From Candidatus Gastranaerophilales bacterium (GTDB taxonomy: Bacteria > Cyanobacteriota > Vampirovibrionia > Gastranaerophilales > Gastranaerophilaceae): DNA of 64,000 nucleotides. Location of the stretch: positions 1 through 64,000 of the forward strand of contig CALUYO010000005.1 of the NCBI GenBank assembly GCA_944325005.1. Reading direction: 5' to 3'. The notes beneath the pieces are model-generated. The model did not search any database. It saw only the letters and a program-made list of their open reading frames with translations, and was not told the origin of the DNA. Shown here in pieces: positions 27,242 through 35,978 of the stretch. Position numbers and translations under genes: made by a program. Each line of letters starts with the position of its first letter. Within the stretch, counting starts at the first letter, position 1.

Positions 27242-27535
27242 ATGTTGCGAGAAGCTAAAAACGGATTAATTCTAGATTTGAGAATATTGCCTAATGCATC
27301 TAAAAATGAAATTATTAAATCCGATAATATGATTAAAGTCAGGATTACGGCCCAGCCTGTGGACGGGAAAGCAAATAAAGCTCTTATTGAATTTTTATCC
27401 AAACAGTTTAAAGTTCCAAAATCTATGTTTGAAATTATTAGAGGACAAATATCAAAAGATAAAACTGTATTGATAAGGGTATCAGATATTGAAAAATTAG
27501 ATAACATAAAAACTTTTGTTAATAATTTATCGTAA
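27242..27535 (+). CDS. DUF167/YggU-family protein
   Basis: 97 residues with the family pattern [14 protein letters not shown], then [21 protein letters not shown] and a basic C-terminal half ([14 protein letters not shown]). The function of the family is unknown; structures show a small mixed alpha/beta fold. It starts 75 bases from the divergent rel gene, with AAGGATT upstream. Confidence 0.88.
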   Translation: MLREAKNGLILDLRILPNASKNEIIKSDNMIKVRITAQPVDGKANKALIEFLSKQFKVPKSMFEIIRGQISKDKTVLIRVSDIEKLDNIKTFVNNLS

Positions 27536-27586
27536 TAGCGCAAAAAATTATATTTACGTTTTTTAGAAATTTTGAAGGAGTAAAAG

Positions 27587-28138
27587 ATGGAAATTAATAG
27601 AATTGATAATAGTATAAATTATAGTAAAAAATGTAATGCACCTTCTTTTAAAGCCGGTATTAGCAGCAGATTATTTAGCAAACTTCGGCAGGACGGTGCT
27701 GATATTGTTGAAATAATGAAAAAAACTGATGATATATATAATATAAATGATAAAAATTTTGTACTTGCTGATGCAGTGTACAATGCAAAAGAAAAAACGG
27801 CAGATTTCTTCTTGTCTGCAGTAGATATGATAAAATTTATTCCGGGGTTAGAAAACGTAAGCCCAAAAGTCGTTAAGGCAAAAGGTGAAAAACTTTCTGA
27901 TGCTTTTCAAAATATTAAATTAAATGATTTAAAACAGGCTAATATGTCACTTGCAGCCGGATATAATAAACGTTACGAAGAAACAAAGCCATTACGTGCT
28001 GAATTAAAATCTAAACGTGAGGCTGTAGAAGCAAAACTTAAAGAAAAATTTGAAAAAGCTGACGGTTTTTGGAATAATTATTATAGAAAACTGGACGAAG
28101 CTAAAGATAAGCTTGCAAAAAATGTTACTTTAGGTTAG
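27587..28138 (+). CDS. Unknown protein with an N-terminal PSFKAG motif
   Basis: 183 residues behind a GAAGGAG site. The N terminus is polar and Asn-rich (MEINRIDNSINYSKKCNAPS) and ends with FKAG near residue 21, a short motif seen in several other unrelated proteins here. The rest is helical and lysine-rich, with a likely coiled coil near the C terminus (RAELKSKREAVEAKLKEKFE). No signal peptide or recognised domain. It may share a transcript with the leader ORF and membrane protein that follow. Confidence 0.75.
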   Translation: MEINRIDNSINYSKKCNAPSFKAGISSRLFSKLRQDGADIVEIMKKTDDIYNINDKNFVLADAVYNAKEKTADFFLSAVDMIKFIPGLENVSPKVVKAKGEKLSDAFQNIKLNDLKQANMSLAAGYNKRYEETKPLRAELKSKREAVEAKLKEKFEKADGFWNNYYRKLDEAKDKLAKNVTLG

Positions 28139-28160
28139 AATAACATATACAGGAAAAATA

Positions 28161-28226
28161 ATGATTAAAAACAATTCTTTAAAATTGCATCATATACATT
28201 ATCATAGCGTCCTTGGAAGGCTATGA
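28161..28226 (+). CDS. Histidine-rich 21-residue leader peptide (candidate regulatory uORF)
   Basis: ATG 28161 has its own AGGA six bases upstream. The peptide is MIKNNSLKLHHIHYHSVLG plus RL, with four His in the six codons 10-15. The stop codon (28224-28226) falls inside the left arm of the strong hairpin described at 28210. The position, length, ribosome site and codon bias are those of an attenuator leader peptide. Whether histidine is truly the signal is inference. Confidence 0.5.
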   Translation: MIKNNSLKLHHIHYHSVLGRL

Positions 28227-28353
28227 ATTGATGTTTTACGCTTTTAAAGAATAAAAAATGAATTTCAATTCTTATAAAATAGTCTTTCAAGGAACCCTTT
28301 AAAAAGCGTTGTGAGACTGTTTACAGAACTTTATGTTCTATTAAGAATTGGAG
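28210..28353 (+). promoter_or_regulatory. Candidate RNA switch: hairpin, crossing stem and anti-Shine-Dalgarno
   Basis: Arm A 28210-28224 pairs with 28279-28293 over 15 bp, of which two are G-U, and 28225-28230 (GAATTG) pairs with 28266-28271 (CAATTC). Segment 28238-28249 in the loop pairs with 28297-28309 (12 bp, one bulged A). Segment 28263-28274 can instead pair with 28342-28353 (12 bp, two G-U), covering the GGAG ribosome site of the gene at 28362. Hairpin A uses part of the anti-SD segment, so the two folds exclude each other. The wobble pairs fit an RNA on the plus strand. Confidence 0.5.
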
Positions 28354-28361
28354 AAAATAAG

Positions 28362-29636
28362 ATGACAATAACAAATATAATTTCAGCTATAGGAAATAAT
28401 AGCAGTGTATACCCCTTAATAGTCCGCGATTGCGGGATTGAAGTACCTACTAAAATTATTCTTACTTATGATCAGAATAAGAAAGAATCAAAAGGTATAG
28501 CATATCTTGCCGCAAGAGAACGCTTTCTTGATGAATATGCTACATCAGCTGTCTGGCTTGGTGGTATTCCTCTGGTGGGCTGGCTTGTTGATAAATATAT
28601 AAAAACTAAAGGCCTTAATCCTAAAGTAAATTTGAAATTATTTAAAGAAGAAGCAGGGATTCAAGGGATTGATTATAATATCAATAAGTTTAAAAATTCT
28701 GCACCGGAGGCTGTGAAGGATTTGCTAAAAGTTAAAGAAAATAAAAAACTTTATGAGAAACTTCTTGCAGGAAAATTTATTGCATCAACAACAATTCCAA
28801 TTCTTTTTATGGGCTTTATTCTACCTAAATTAATTTTTGCTTCATCTGCAAAGAAAATTGAAAAGCTAAGAAGCAAAGAGGCTGAAAAGAAAAATTATGT
28901 TCAGCAAATAAGTTTTTTACAAAAAGATAAATTCTATAAGTCCAAAGATATTAATTTTACGGGAAGCTGGATTACAAAGGCCGCAAACTTCTCCGCGCAG
29001 GACAAAATGGCTGTAACCGACGGAGGATATGCGGCAGGCAGAATTATTACAGCACGTAATAAGAATGAACGTTATGATTTAACTTTTAAAATGGCCGGCA
29101 TGATGTTTCTTAACTTTGTCGCTCCAAAATGGATTGAGAAGGGGTTAAACCGAATTACCGGAGTAGAACTTGATCCTCTGATACTGGCCGACAAAGAGTT
29201 CGCTAAGCAAATAAAAGAAGGAACTTTAAAGCTTCCGGCAAATAACTCTCCTGTTGAACTTCTTGAATTTGTAGATAATATTGAAAATAAGGACACTCTT
29301 TTCATAAAATATGCGAAAAAGTTTGGCAAAATTAAAATGCTTGATAGCGGGATTAGAGATCCGCGCGAATATGTTGATATAAAAAAACTCGGAAAATTCA
29401 GAAATGATATTGAAAATTTTGCCTCAAATGCCTTAAAAAATTCTGATTTTAGCGGTTTTGTCAAAAAAGCAAGAGTTGCAAAATCCGCAAATATTATCAC
29501 AAATGTTGCTTTAAGCAGTTTTCTTCTTGCTTACATATTGCCTAAAGCTCAATTTGCATTTAGAAAACTTATTACAGGATCTGATCTGGAACCGGGGTTA
29601 GCTCCTGCTGAAAAAATTGTTGATAATAAAGAATAA
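28362..29636 (+). CDS. Unknown membrane protein (424 aa)
   Basis: ATG 28362 is preferred because TTGGAG lies nine bases before it; an open frame extends upstream through the leader but has no site. About four hydrophobic segments are visible (WLGGIPLVGWLV, STTIPILFMGFILPKLIFA, MAGMMFLNFVAP, NVALSSFLLAYILPKA). Between them are lysine-rich loops, one with DINFTGSW. I recognise no family. Its ribosome site is within a candidate RNA switch. The gene ends four bases from a convergent pilin-like gene. Confidence 0.75.
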   Translation: MTITNIISAIGNNSSVYPLIVRDCGIEVPTKIILTYDQNKKESKGIAYLAARERFLDEYATSAVWLGGIPLVGWLVDKYIKTKGLNPKVNLKLFKEEAGIQGIDYNINKFKNSAPEAVKDLLKVKENKKLYEKLLAGKFIASTTIPILFMGFILPKLIFASSAKKIEKLRSKEAEKKNYVQQISFLQKDKFYKSKDINFTGSWITKAANFSAQDKMAVTDGGYAAGRIITARNKNERYDLTFKMAGMMFLNFVAPKWIEKGLNRITGVELDPLILADKEFAKQIKEGTLKLPANNSPVELLEFVDNIENKDTLFIKYAKKFGKIKMLDSGIRDPREYVDIKKLGKFRNDIENFASNALKNSDFSGFVKKARVAKSANIITNVALSSFLLAYILPKAQFAFRKLITGSDLEPGLAPAEKIVDNKE

Positions 29637-29640
29637 ATGT

Positions 29641-30494
29641 CTATGGTAAACAGTCAAAATAAGCCTTTGAACTGTCATACGGGCATTCATTTCTTAGTGC
29701 GTAATAAGAGCAGCCAATTCCGTTTGCCTTTTGGGTTGATGTTAAATTGCATGGATTCCCGGCTCTTTCTTTTGAATACTCATTTTCATAATTACCATTT
29801 TCCAGTTCCTCGTCGGAAATATTTTCGGGTTTTGTAGAATAGAATGATAGTATGTCTTTTTTATTGTCCAGGGCAAAAATAAATATATCATGTCCAAGTT
29901 TGTTTGGTTTATTGCCACCATTAGTATCAATTGTAATATATAGACGTTTTTCTACAATATTAAAGTTTATGTAACTGCCATCTGGCATTGCGTAAGTACT
30001 AAATATAGCAGCACCTATTCCGGCAAGAGCTGTAGATGTTACTTTTTGTTTGTTATTATATGTTCGTATGTTATCATAATGTCTATTTATATAATAGGCA
30101 TTTTCAGAGTAATAATTTGTTTGTCCTTGAATATTTAGAAGACTTTTGTATAAAAGTTCAAAGCACTCTTTTGCATGATCATAGGGCATGCCGCTATCAG
30201 ATGCATACGGATAGTAAGTACAGTATTCAGCGAAATTATCCATTCCAAAATCGGCCTTAGCTTTTAATACTGCCTGTGAAACAACAGAGACAGATTTTTT
30301 ATATTGTGCTTCAAGAGTTTTGTTTCTAAATTTATTAATAAGAGACGGTATGGTGAGTGCAGCAACAACCCCAATAATTCCCAGGGTTATAAGTACTTCT
30401 GCAAGGGTAAAAGCATTTTTTGCTTTATTATAAAATGCGTCTAGACTTGAGTTTTCGGGGGGGGGGCAATCTTAAAAGCTTTGTTATTATTCAT
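29641..30494 (-). CDS. Type IV pilin-like protein, out of frame at a C10 (G10 on plus) tract
   Basis: ATG at 30494 behind GAGGAG encodes MNNNKAFKIAPPP. With ten C the frame passes to CCG-AAA-ACT-CAA-GTC-TAG and stops; with eleven (or eight) it continues to NAFTLAEVLITLGIIGVV, the prepilin site A|FTLAE and hydrophobic helix, then an unbroken 284-residue protein. The body (ASDSGMPYDHAKECFELLYK...) ends with two Cys in CPYDSSKAYFDCLP. A strong promoter (30527-30555) serves this gene alone. The ATG at 30243 is internal. Confidence 0.85.
30457..30466 (+). repeat. G10 homopolymer gating the minus-strand pilin-like gene
   Basis: TTTTC-G10-CAATCTTAAAAGC on the plus strand. In the coding strand it is C10 and encodes the APPP of the leader. 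Confidence 0.96.
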
Positions 30495-30526
30495 CTTTAA
30501 ACTCCTCTTATTCCAATAACTTTTTT

Positions 30527-30555
30527 ATTATTTACTATTTTTTATAGTTTGTCAA
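30527..30555 (-). promoter_or_regulatory. Strong promoter of the pilin-like gene at 30494
   Basis: On the minus strand TTGACA (30555-30550), 17-base spacer, AATAAT (30532-30527). Confidence 0.8.
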
Positions 30556-30563
30556 GACCGCAG

Positions 30564-30597
30564 ACAAAAAGCACTGATTATTTCTCAGTGCCTTTTG
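30564..30597 (-). terminator. Terminator after the uracil-DNA glycosylase gene
   Basis: 7-bp GCACTGA/TCAGTGC stem followed by TTTTTGT on the minus strand. It insulates the pilin promoter just downstream. Confidence 0.85.
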
Positions 30598-30614
30598 TTA
30601 TTTTATTTTTTGAA

Positions 30615-31274
30615 TTAAACCATTGCAATTTCTTTGGGTTCCATAAATACAACATCATTGTTATCCATGGAATGATCAACATCAGGCAGTATTTCTTCTT
30701 TAATATTTTTCAAATCTTCCTGCATTAATCTTCGTGGAGAGCCGTCGGCCATTGAGTTATTTCTTAAAAGGTAAGACGGGTGGAAAATAGTTATTGCTTT
30801 GTAATCTTTTCCGTCAACATTAATTGTCATCCACTGTCCTCTTACTTTAGAGATTGTCTGTTTTTTATCAAGTTCAACAAAAGATTTTAGCGCAGTAGCT
30901 CCGCACAGAACTATAGCTCTCGGATTAATAATGTCAATTTGAGCATTTAAGAATTTTCTGCATGCAGATTGTTCTTCTTCTGTAGGAACTCTGTTTTCCG
31001 GAGGTCTGCATTTTACAGTGTTAATAATATAGACATCTTCATCACGTGATATACCGGCATCAGAAAGAAAGTCGTTTAAAAGCTGGCCTGCACGTCCAAC
31101 AAACGGTCTGCCTGTTTCATCTTCCAGTTCACCAGGAGCTTCTCCGATAATTACAATTTTAGCTGTTGACGGGTTGCCGTCAGAAAAAACAACATTTTTT
31201 CTTGTTTTTGCAAGTGCGCAGCCTGTGCAGTTTTCACACTTTGATCTTACTATCTCCAGACAATCTTTCTTCAT
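30615..31274 (-). CDS. Uracil-DNA glycosylase, family 4 (4Fe-4S type)
   Basis: 219 residues. The N-terminal CENCTGCALAKTR and later cysteines in KCRPPEN and SACRKF fit the iron-sulfur ligands of family 4 enzymes. The active-site segment GEAPGELEDETGRPFVG and the C-terminal FHPSYLLRN motif are present. It removes uracil from DNA in base-excision repair. Its start overlaps the end of the symporter gene by 41 bases, so the two are co-transcribed, and it ends at a good terminator. Confidence 0.94.
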   Translation of the reverse strand: MKKDCLEIVRSKCENCTGCALAKTRKNVVFSDGNPSTAKIVIIGEAPGELEDETGRPFVGRAGQLLNDFLSDAGISRDEDVYIINTVKCRPPENRVPTEEEQSACRKFLNAQIDIINPRAIVLCGATALKSFVELDKKQTISKVRGQWMTINVDGKDYKAITIFHPSYLLRNNSMADGSPRRLMQEDLKNIKEEILPDVDHSMDNNDVVFMEPKEIAMV

Positions 31275-32748
31275 TTTCTAATCTCTCCTCGTTATTTTTA
31301 AATAAACCTACATTATATTTTTTACAATATCTCTTTAATTCTTTCATGATTACATCGGATAACATGAATACTGCTATTAAGTTTGGCACAGCCAGAAATA
31401 AAGTAAATGCATCAGATAGATTAATTATACTTTTGAAATTCATGGCAGAGCCGATAATTATGAATATACAATATATAACCTGAAAAGTGCGTGTTGTCAA
31501 TTTTGTATCGCCAAATAAATAATTCCATGCCTTAATTCCGTAGTAAGACCCGCAAAGCATTGTGGAAAGCACAAAACAGCTTGCCATAAATGTTAGCAAA
31601 ATTGGGAAAAACGGGCAAACGCTTCCAAATGCTTTTGATGTTAACTCAATCCCTGCAATTCCTGTGGTATTAAGATATTCTCCGGAAACGACAATGACAA
31701 ATGCTGTTGCTGAGCCTACAATTACCGTATCAACAAACGGCTGAAGCATGGCTATAAATGCCTGTGCAGCCGGATTGTTTGTTTTCACCGCAGAAAAAGC
31801 AATAGGCGCAGTGCCCAGTCCTGCTTCATTTGCAAACATAGCACGTCTGAATCCCCAGAGCATACACATCATCCAGCCGCCGGCTAATGCTTTTGGCTGA
31901 AACGCTTCTTTTAAAATTAGTGCAAATGTATGAGGAACATGCCCTATATTGTAAAGGCATACTGCAAACGCTGTCAAAACGTATAAAGTACACATTACGG
32001 GAGTAACCTTAGATGTAAATTTGCCGATAGCCTTAATACCGCCGATAATTGTAAAATATGTTATTACTGCAACTATAAGCCCTAAAAGCCAGCTTTGATG
32101 TGCAAAAAAGCTGTTTTCTCCTCCGGTAACTTCTGTGATTTGTGTTGTCATTGCATTTATCTGGAATAAATTCCATCCGCCAATCATTGCAAAAATACAG
32201 CATACCGCATAAATTTTAGATAAATGAGACGCAAACCTTCCAATATATTTGTTATTTTTTAGAGCTCCCTCAATATAATACATGGGACCGCCCGCAATTG
32301 TACCGTCAGGATTAACTTTGCGGAATTTCAGTCCCAGTAGAACTTCCGCAAATTTTAAAGCCATAGAGAAAAATCCAGCCATAATCATCCAGAATATTAC
32401 TCCTGGTCCTCCTATTGAGACTGCAGCAGCAGATCCTGCAACATTTCCTATGCCTGCAGAGGCTGAAATTGTTGCAGTCAGAGCTTGAAAAGATGAAACT
32501 TCGCCTTTTTTCTTTTTTACACGAATTTCTTTGTGTTCATAATTTTTTGTAATAAGCTTTATTGCATGTTTAAACCCCCAGATGCCAATAAATCTTGTAC
32601 GAATAGTAAAATAAAATGCCGCAATCATAAGCAGGGCAACAAGAAATTCTATTTTTACACCGTTAATTGTTATTGAACTGAATATTATCCCTGAAATTTT
32701 ATCGGCTATTGGTGATAGAAATGTATCTATAGCTGTGTCTAAATTCAT
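31234..32748 (-). CDS. Sodium:alanine/glycine symporter (AGCS family)
   Basis: 504 residues with about eleven membrane helices. AGCS landmarks include SSFQALTATISASAGIGNVAGSA, GPGVIFWMIMAGFFSMALKFAE, GGPMYYIEGAL and RAMFANEAGLGTAPIAFSAV. It imports alanine or glycine with sodium across the inner membrane. The last 41 bases overlap the glycosylase gene; the C-terminal tail (NNEERLENEERLSGDSKIKV) is charged and probably disordered. Confidence 0.93.
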   Translation of the reverse strand: MNLDTAIDTFLSPIADKISGIIFSSITINGVKIEFLVALLMIAAFYFTIRTRFIGIWGFKHAIKLITKNYEHKEIRVKKKKGEVSSFQALTATISASAGIGNVAGSAAAVSIGGPGVIFWMIMAGFFSMALKFAEVLLGLKFRKVNPDGTIAGGPMYYIEGALKNNKYIGRFASHLSKIYAVCCIFAMIGGWNLFQINAMTTQITEVTGGENSFFAHQSWLLGLIVAVITYFTIIGGIKAIGKFTSKVTPVMCTLYVLTAFAVCLYNIGHVPHTFALILKEAFQPKALAGGWMMCMLWGFRRAMFANEAGLGTAPIAFSAVKTNNPAAQAFIAMLQPFVDTVIVGSATAFVIVVSGEYLNTTGIAGIELTSKAFGSVCPFFPILLTFMASCFVLSTMLCGSYYGIKAWNYLFGDTKLTTRTFQVIYCIFIIIGSAMNFKSIINLSDAFTLFLAVPNLIAVFMLSDVIMKELKRYCKKYNVGLFKNNEERLENEERLSGDSKIKV

Positions 32749-32788
32749 CTTATTTTCATTTTAACATAAACAAAATTATGCAAATTTA

Positions 32789-33514
32789 TCACCATGGATA
32801 ATCCTTTGTAATCTTCCATCCATTTTGGATTATTTTATTAATGCAGTAGTGGCCATATTGTTTGCATTTTTCCGGAGTCGCATCATATACTTGTTTGCAC
32901 TTTATACCGTTGCAGCCACCGCTGCTTGATATTCCGGTAACTCTTGTATTTTCCGGATAACCTCTAATTTCAAATAAAAATAAATCTTTTCCAGCTATAT
33001 TGGGTTTTTTAGGCCCGTTAATGTCTACAAAAACCTGCCAAACACAATTATACCAGGCTTGATTTTGATGCATACCAAAGCCATAAAGCATCCCGTCTTT
33101 TGTTAAAAAATAATTATCTGACCAGTAATCACTATAAGCGTTTCCATCTAAAGTTTTAAATGCTGTATAACTTCCGTTATCGAGAGTATCTCTGTTATAA
33201 CCTATTTTATCCAAAAAATTTGTTGCATTGCCGGATAATGAGCTATCTATGACTTCAAAATATGGAATAACATATGACTGAAAACGATTATCAGTTGATG
33301 AACCAACGCTATTTATTGCCCAATTACAAAATGAGCCGTTATCTGCTTCTGCTTTTTGTAAATATTGTCCTATTGCAGAATATGCTTTTTTTACTTTGGC
33401 TTCTGTTTCTTTTTTTTGATAATTTTCTATAAGTGCAGTCATTGTTAATGCTGCAACTACCCCGATAATACCGAGTGTGAGCAGCACCTCTGCCAGTGTG
33501 AATGCGTCTTTCAA
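32789..33514 (-). CDS. Type IV pilin-like protein without a G tract
   Basis: TTG start at 33514 with GGAGGA seven bases before it. The short leader MKDA is followed by FTLAEVLLTLGIIGVVAALT (Glu at +5). The 241-residue body carries several Cys (SFCNWAIN, GGCNGIKCKQ, EKCKQYGHYC) and ends NGWKITKDYPW, like the 57406 protein. Its leader is only four residues long and holds no homopolymer, so this gene is not gated and is a useful contrast to the G10 genes. It has its own promoter at 33546-33574. Confidence 0.9.
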   Translation of the reverse strand: MKDAFTLAEVLLTLGIIGVVAALTMTALIENYQKKETEAKVKKAYSAIGQYLQKAEADNGSFCNWAINSVGSSTDNRFQSYVIPYFEVIDSSLSGNATNFLDKIGYNRDTLDNGSYTAFKTLDGNAYSDYWSDNYFLTKDGMLYGFGMHQNQAWYNCVWQVFVDINGPKKPNIAGKDLFLFEIRGYPENTRVTGISSSGGCNGIKCKQVYDATPEKCKQYGHYCINKIIQNGWKITKDYPW

Positions 33515-33545
33515 GATTTGTCCTCCAAAATATCAGCTTAATCTA

Positions 33546-33574
33546 ATTATAACATGCGATATAGTAATTTTCAA
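33546..33574 (-). promoter_or_regulatory. Promoter of the pilin-like gene at 33514
   Basis: On the minus strand TTGAAA (33574-33569), 17-base spacer, extended -10 TGtTATAAT (33551-33546). Confidence 0.75.
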
Positions 33575-33627
33575 TACGTTCAATTAAGACTAAAACTAAT
33601 TAAAAATAAAGTGTAGGTTGTTATAAA

Positions 33628-33948
33628 ATGAGTGATATTAAAAAGAAACTCGGTAAAAAAATTAAATATTACAGAGAATTAAAGGGGTTAACACAGGAAG
33701 AGTTGGCGGAAAGAATTGATTTTAACTGCCGTTCGCTCTCATTTATAGAATGTGGAACTAATTTTGTAACTGCAGATTCTTTGGAAAAATTATGCAGAGA
33801 ACTGTGTGTTACCCCAAAACAGCTTTTTGATTTTGATTATTATTCACAAAATCCTGAAGATATTGAAAAAGAACTCACAAAACTAATAAACAAGAATAAG
33901 GAAAAATTGACGGATATTTACAATATTCTGAGAGGCTTTTTGGGTTAG
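33628..33948 (+). CDS. XRE-family helix-turn-helix regulator
   Basis: 106 residues. An N-terminal HTH (KKIKYYRELKGLTQEELAERI, then CRSLSFIECGTNFVTADSLEKL) is followed by a short acidic C-terminal helix region (NPEDIEKELTKLINKNKEK). It should bind DNA as a dimer. Divergent from the pilin-like gene at 33514, whose promoter lies in the shared 113-base gap, so control of that gene or of itself is plausible. No good ribosome site is visible before ATG 33628. Confidence 0.88.
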   Translation: MSDIKKKLGKKIKYYRELKGLTQEELAERIDFNCRSLSFIECGTNFVTADSLEKLCRELCVTPKQLFDFDYYSQNPEDIEKELTKLINKNKEKLTDIYNILRGFLG

Positions 33949-34730
33949 GACACTTTTGCATAATTGTTTTCTTTAGCGTAATTTACTAGTGCCTTAAATA
34001 CAAATGGATGTAACTTTTCTTCTTTTACATCCTGATATATTATTGTTAAAGCCTGTTTAGGCGTCAATGATTTTTTATATACACGATTTTCTGTCAGTGC
34101 GGAATATTTATCCGCAATTGAAAGGATTTGTAAATTTATATCAGCATTAAAATCTTTGCCGACCCATGGATAACCTGTTTTTTTAGCGTTTTGATGATGG
34201 TTTCTTATCAATTTAAGTGTTTTATCACTCAAATTTGTTGTTTTAAGAAGTTCATATCCAAGTTCCGAGTGCTTATGCATTATACGTATTTCGGCATCAT
34301 TAAGTTTATCTGGTTTATTTAAAATTTCTGAAGGTATCAGAACTTTCCCTAAATCGTGAAGGTATGCGGCTTTTTCAACAGCATTAATATCAACTCTGTT
34401 TTTTAAGGTGAAAGGCAGATTATCAGCTATGCCTTTTACAATATCTCGGGTATCTTGCAAGTGATTTGCTTTAAGTTCGTTCAATTCTTTAATATTTAAG
34501 CTCAAATCGGGATTAAAATCTTTTACTAAATTTTTAACTTTTGGATTTGCTGCAATCATTTTTTTTATTGCTTGTTCAGATGTGTATGGTTCAACAGATC
34601 TTATTTCAAAAGTGTCCGCATTAAGTTCATTGCCGAACCCGATATTATATCTGTTCAGGTTATTAATATATATATTTGGCTGTAATGCGCCCACACCAAG
34701 CGCTCTTGCTATTTCCAGTCCCATTAGCAA
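33945..34730 (-). CDS. HD-GYP domain protein (putative c-di-GMP phosphodiesterase)
   Basis: 261 residues. After about 85 unrecognised residues comes an HD-GYP module: AAYLHDLGKVLIP (HD), MHKHSELGYELL, NHHQNAKKTGYPW (the HHE..DGxGYP region, Glu changed) and ADKYSALTENRVYKKSLTP. Such proteins hydrolyse c-di-GMP or act as degenerate sensors; the HHQN change makes activity uncertain. No receiver or membrane region is attached. Its last four bases overlap the convergent XRE gene. Confidence 0.85.
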   Translation of the reverse strand: MLMGLEIARALGVGALQPNIYINNLNRYNIGFGNELNADTFEIRSVEPYTSEQAIKKMIAANPKVKNLVKDFNPDLSLNIKELNELKANHLQDTRDIVKGIADNLPFTLKNRVDINAVEKAAYLHDLGKVLIPSEILNKPDKLNDAEIRIMHKHSELGYELLKTTNLSDKTLKLIRNHHQNAKKTGYPWVGKDFNADINLQILSIADKYSALTENRVYKKSLTPKQALTIIYQDVKEEKLHPFVFKALVNYAKENNYAKVS

Positions 34731-34876
34731 TACTACACTTTAAATAATTAACACTACTACATATTTATTAAGTAATTTTTTTATAGTAAATTGCTTTAAA
34801 GATTATATATATGTAGAATTTTTAACAAAGTTTCATTAAAGATATATTAAGAATGTAAAATTTTTATATTCTCTAT

Positions 34877-34884
34877 GTTAGAAT
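34877..34884 (+). promoter_or_regulatory. Extended -10 element placing a leaderless start at 34891
   Basis: TGtTAGAAT ends at 34884, exactly six bases before ATG 34891, with no ribosome site between. No clear -35 hexamer. Confidence 0.45.
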
Positions 34885-34890
34885 TAAAAT

Positions 34891-35841
34891 ATGAACACTA
34901 TAAAAAATGTTTTGATCTGTGGTATAGGTGCTGTCGGGAGTATTTATGCTGACAAATTGCAACGTTATGATGAAGAAAGTCTTAGAATTCTTGTCGATAA
35001 GGTCAGACTTGAAAGATATTTAGAAAATCCGATAATTTTTAACGGAAAAGAACTTCACCTGAATTATATATTACCTGATGATAATAGCTATAAGGCAGAT
35101 CTGGTGATAATTGCAACTAAATATGACGGTTTGGATGATGTGATAAAAAATATGAAAAATTTTGTTCATAATGACACTGTTATTCTGGCTTTGTTAAACG
35201 GAGTTATGAGTGAAAAAATTATTGCAGAGACTTATGGACGTGAAAAACTTTTATATTCATACTTTATCGGTCACAGTGCTATTCGGAACGGCAGAAATGT
35301 TGTCCATGATGATGTTAATACAATTGTGTACGGTTCCGCAAATTCTGATGATTATGAAAATGTTCAAAGAGTAAAAGAATTTTTTGATAAAGCCGGTATT
35401 AACTATGAAATTCCGGAGGATATAATTCATTCATTATGGTTAAAGTACATGCTTAATGTTTCTGCAAATCAGACAACTGCGCTTTTAAAATTTACTTTTG
35501 GAGAAATGCTAGCCAATGATAAGTGTATGGAGTTTGCAGTTAATATTATGAAAGAAGTTCAGTCGGTCGCAAAAGCTGAAGGTGTCAGAAATACTGATAT
35601 AATGATTGATGAAACAATTGTAAATTTGCATAAAATGATTCCTGACGGCAAGACATCAATGCTTCAAGATGTTGAAGCGGGCAGAAAAACTGAAGTTGAT
35701 ATGTTTGCAGGAACTATTATAAAATTAGGACTGGAACATAATATCCCAACTCCTTATAATAAAATAATTAAAGAGATGCTTGAAATTATTCACAGAGATC
35801 AGGATTTAAAGCGGGCATCAAAAATTCCTGTTCCTGCATAG
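34891..35841 (+). CDS. Ketopantoate reductase-family protein (PanE/ApbA)
   Basis: 316 residues. The N-terminal Rossmann fold has VLICGIGAVGSIYADKL and the C-terminal helical domain has SLWLKYMLNVSANQTTALL and TSMLQDVEAGRKTEVD, both typical of 2-dehydropantoate 2-reductases, which use NADPH in pantothenate synthesis. The second strand and turn after the nucleotide motif are less standard, and there are no pantothenate genes nearby, so another 2-oxo acid could be the substrate. The ATG appears to be at the transcript start. Confidence 0.82.
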   Translation: MNTIKNVLICGIGAVGSIYADKLQRYDEESLRILVDKVRLERYLENPIIFNGKELHLNYILPDDNSYKADLVIIATKYDGLDDVIKNMKNFVHNDTVILALLNGVMSEKIIAETYGREKLLYSYFIGHSAIRNGRNVVHDDVNTIVYGSANSDDYENVQRVKEFFDKAGINYEIPEDIIHSLWLKYMLNVSANQTTALLKFTFGEMLANDKCMEFAVNIMKEVQSVAKAEGVRNTDIMIDETIVNLHKMIPDGKTSMLQDVEAGRKTEVDMFAGTIIKLGLEHNIPTPYNKIIKEMLEIIHRDQDLKRASKIPVPA

Positions 35842-35978
35842 ATTATTTACATTTTCTTCTGTATTCCGTATGAGTACATCACAATCTTAATAATTCATAT
35901 TTTTTTATCAATATTTAAGCAATTTTTTTTATTAAAATGTTTTTATATTAATACGGGGAAAATATAGGAGAAAAAAAT

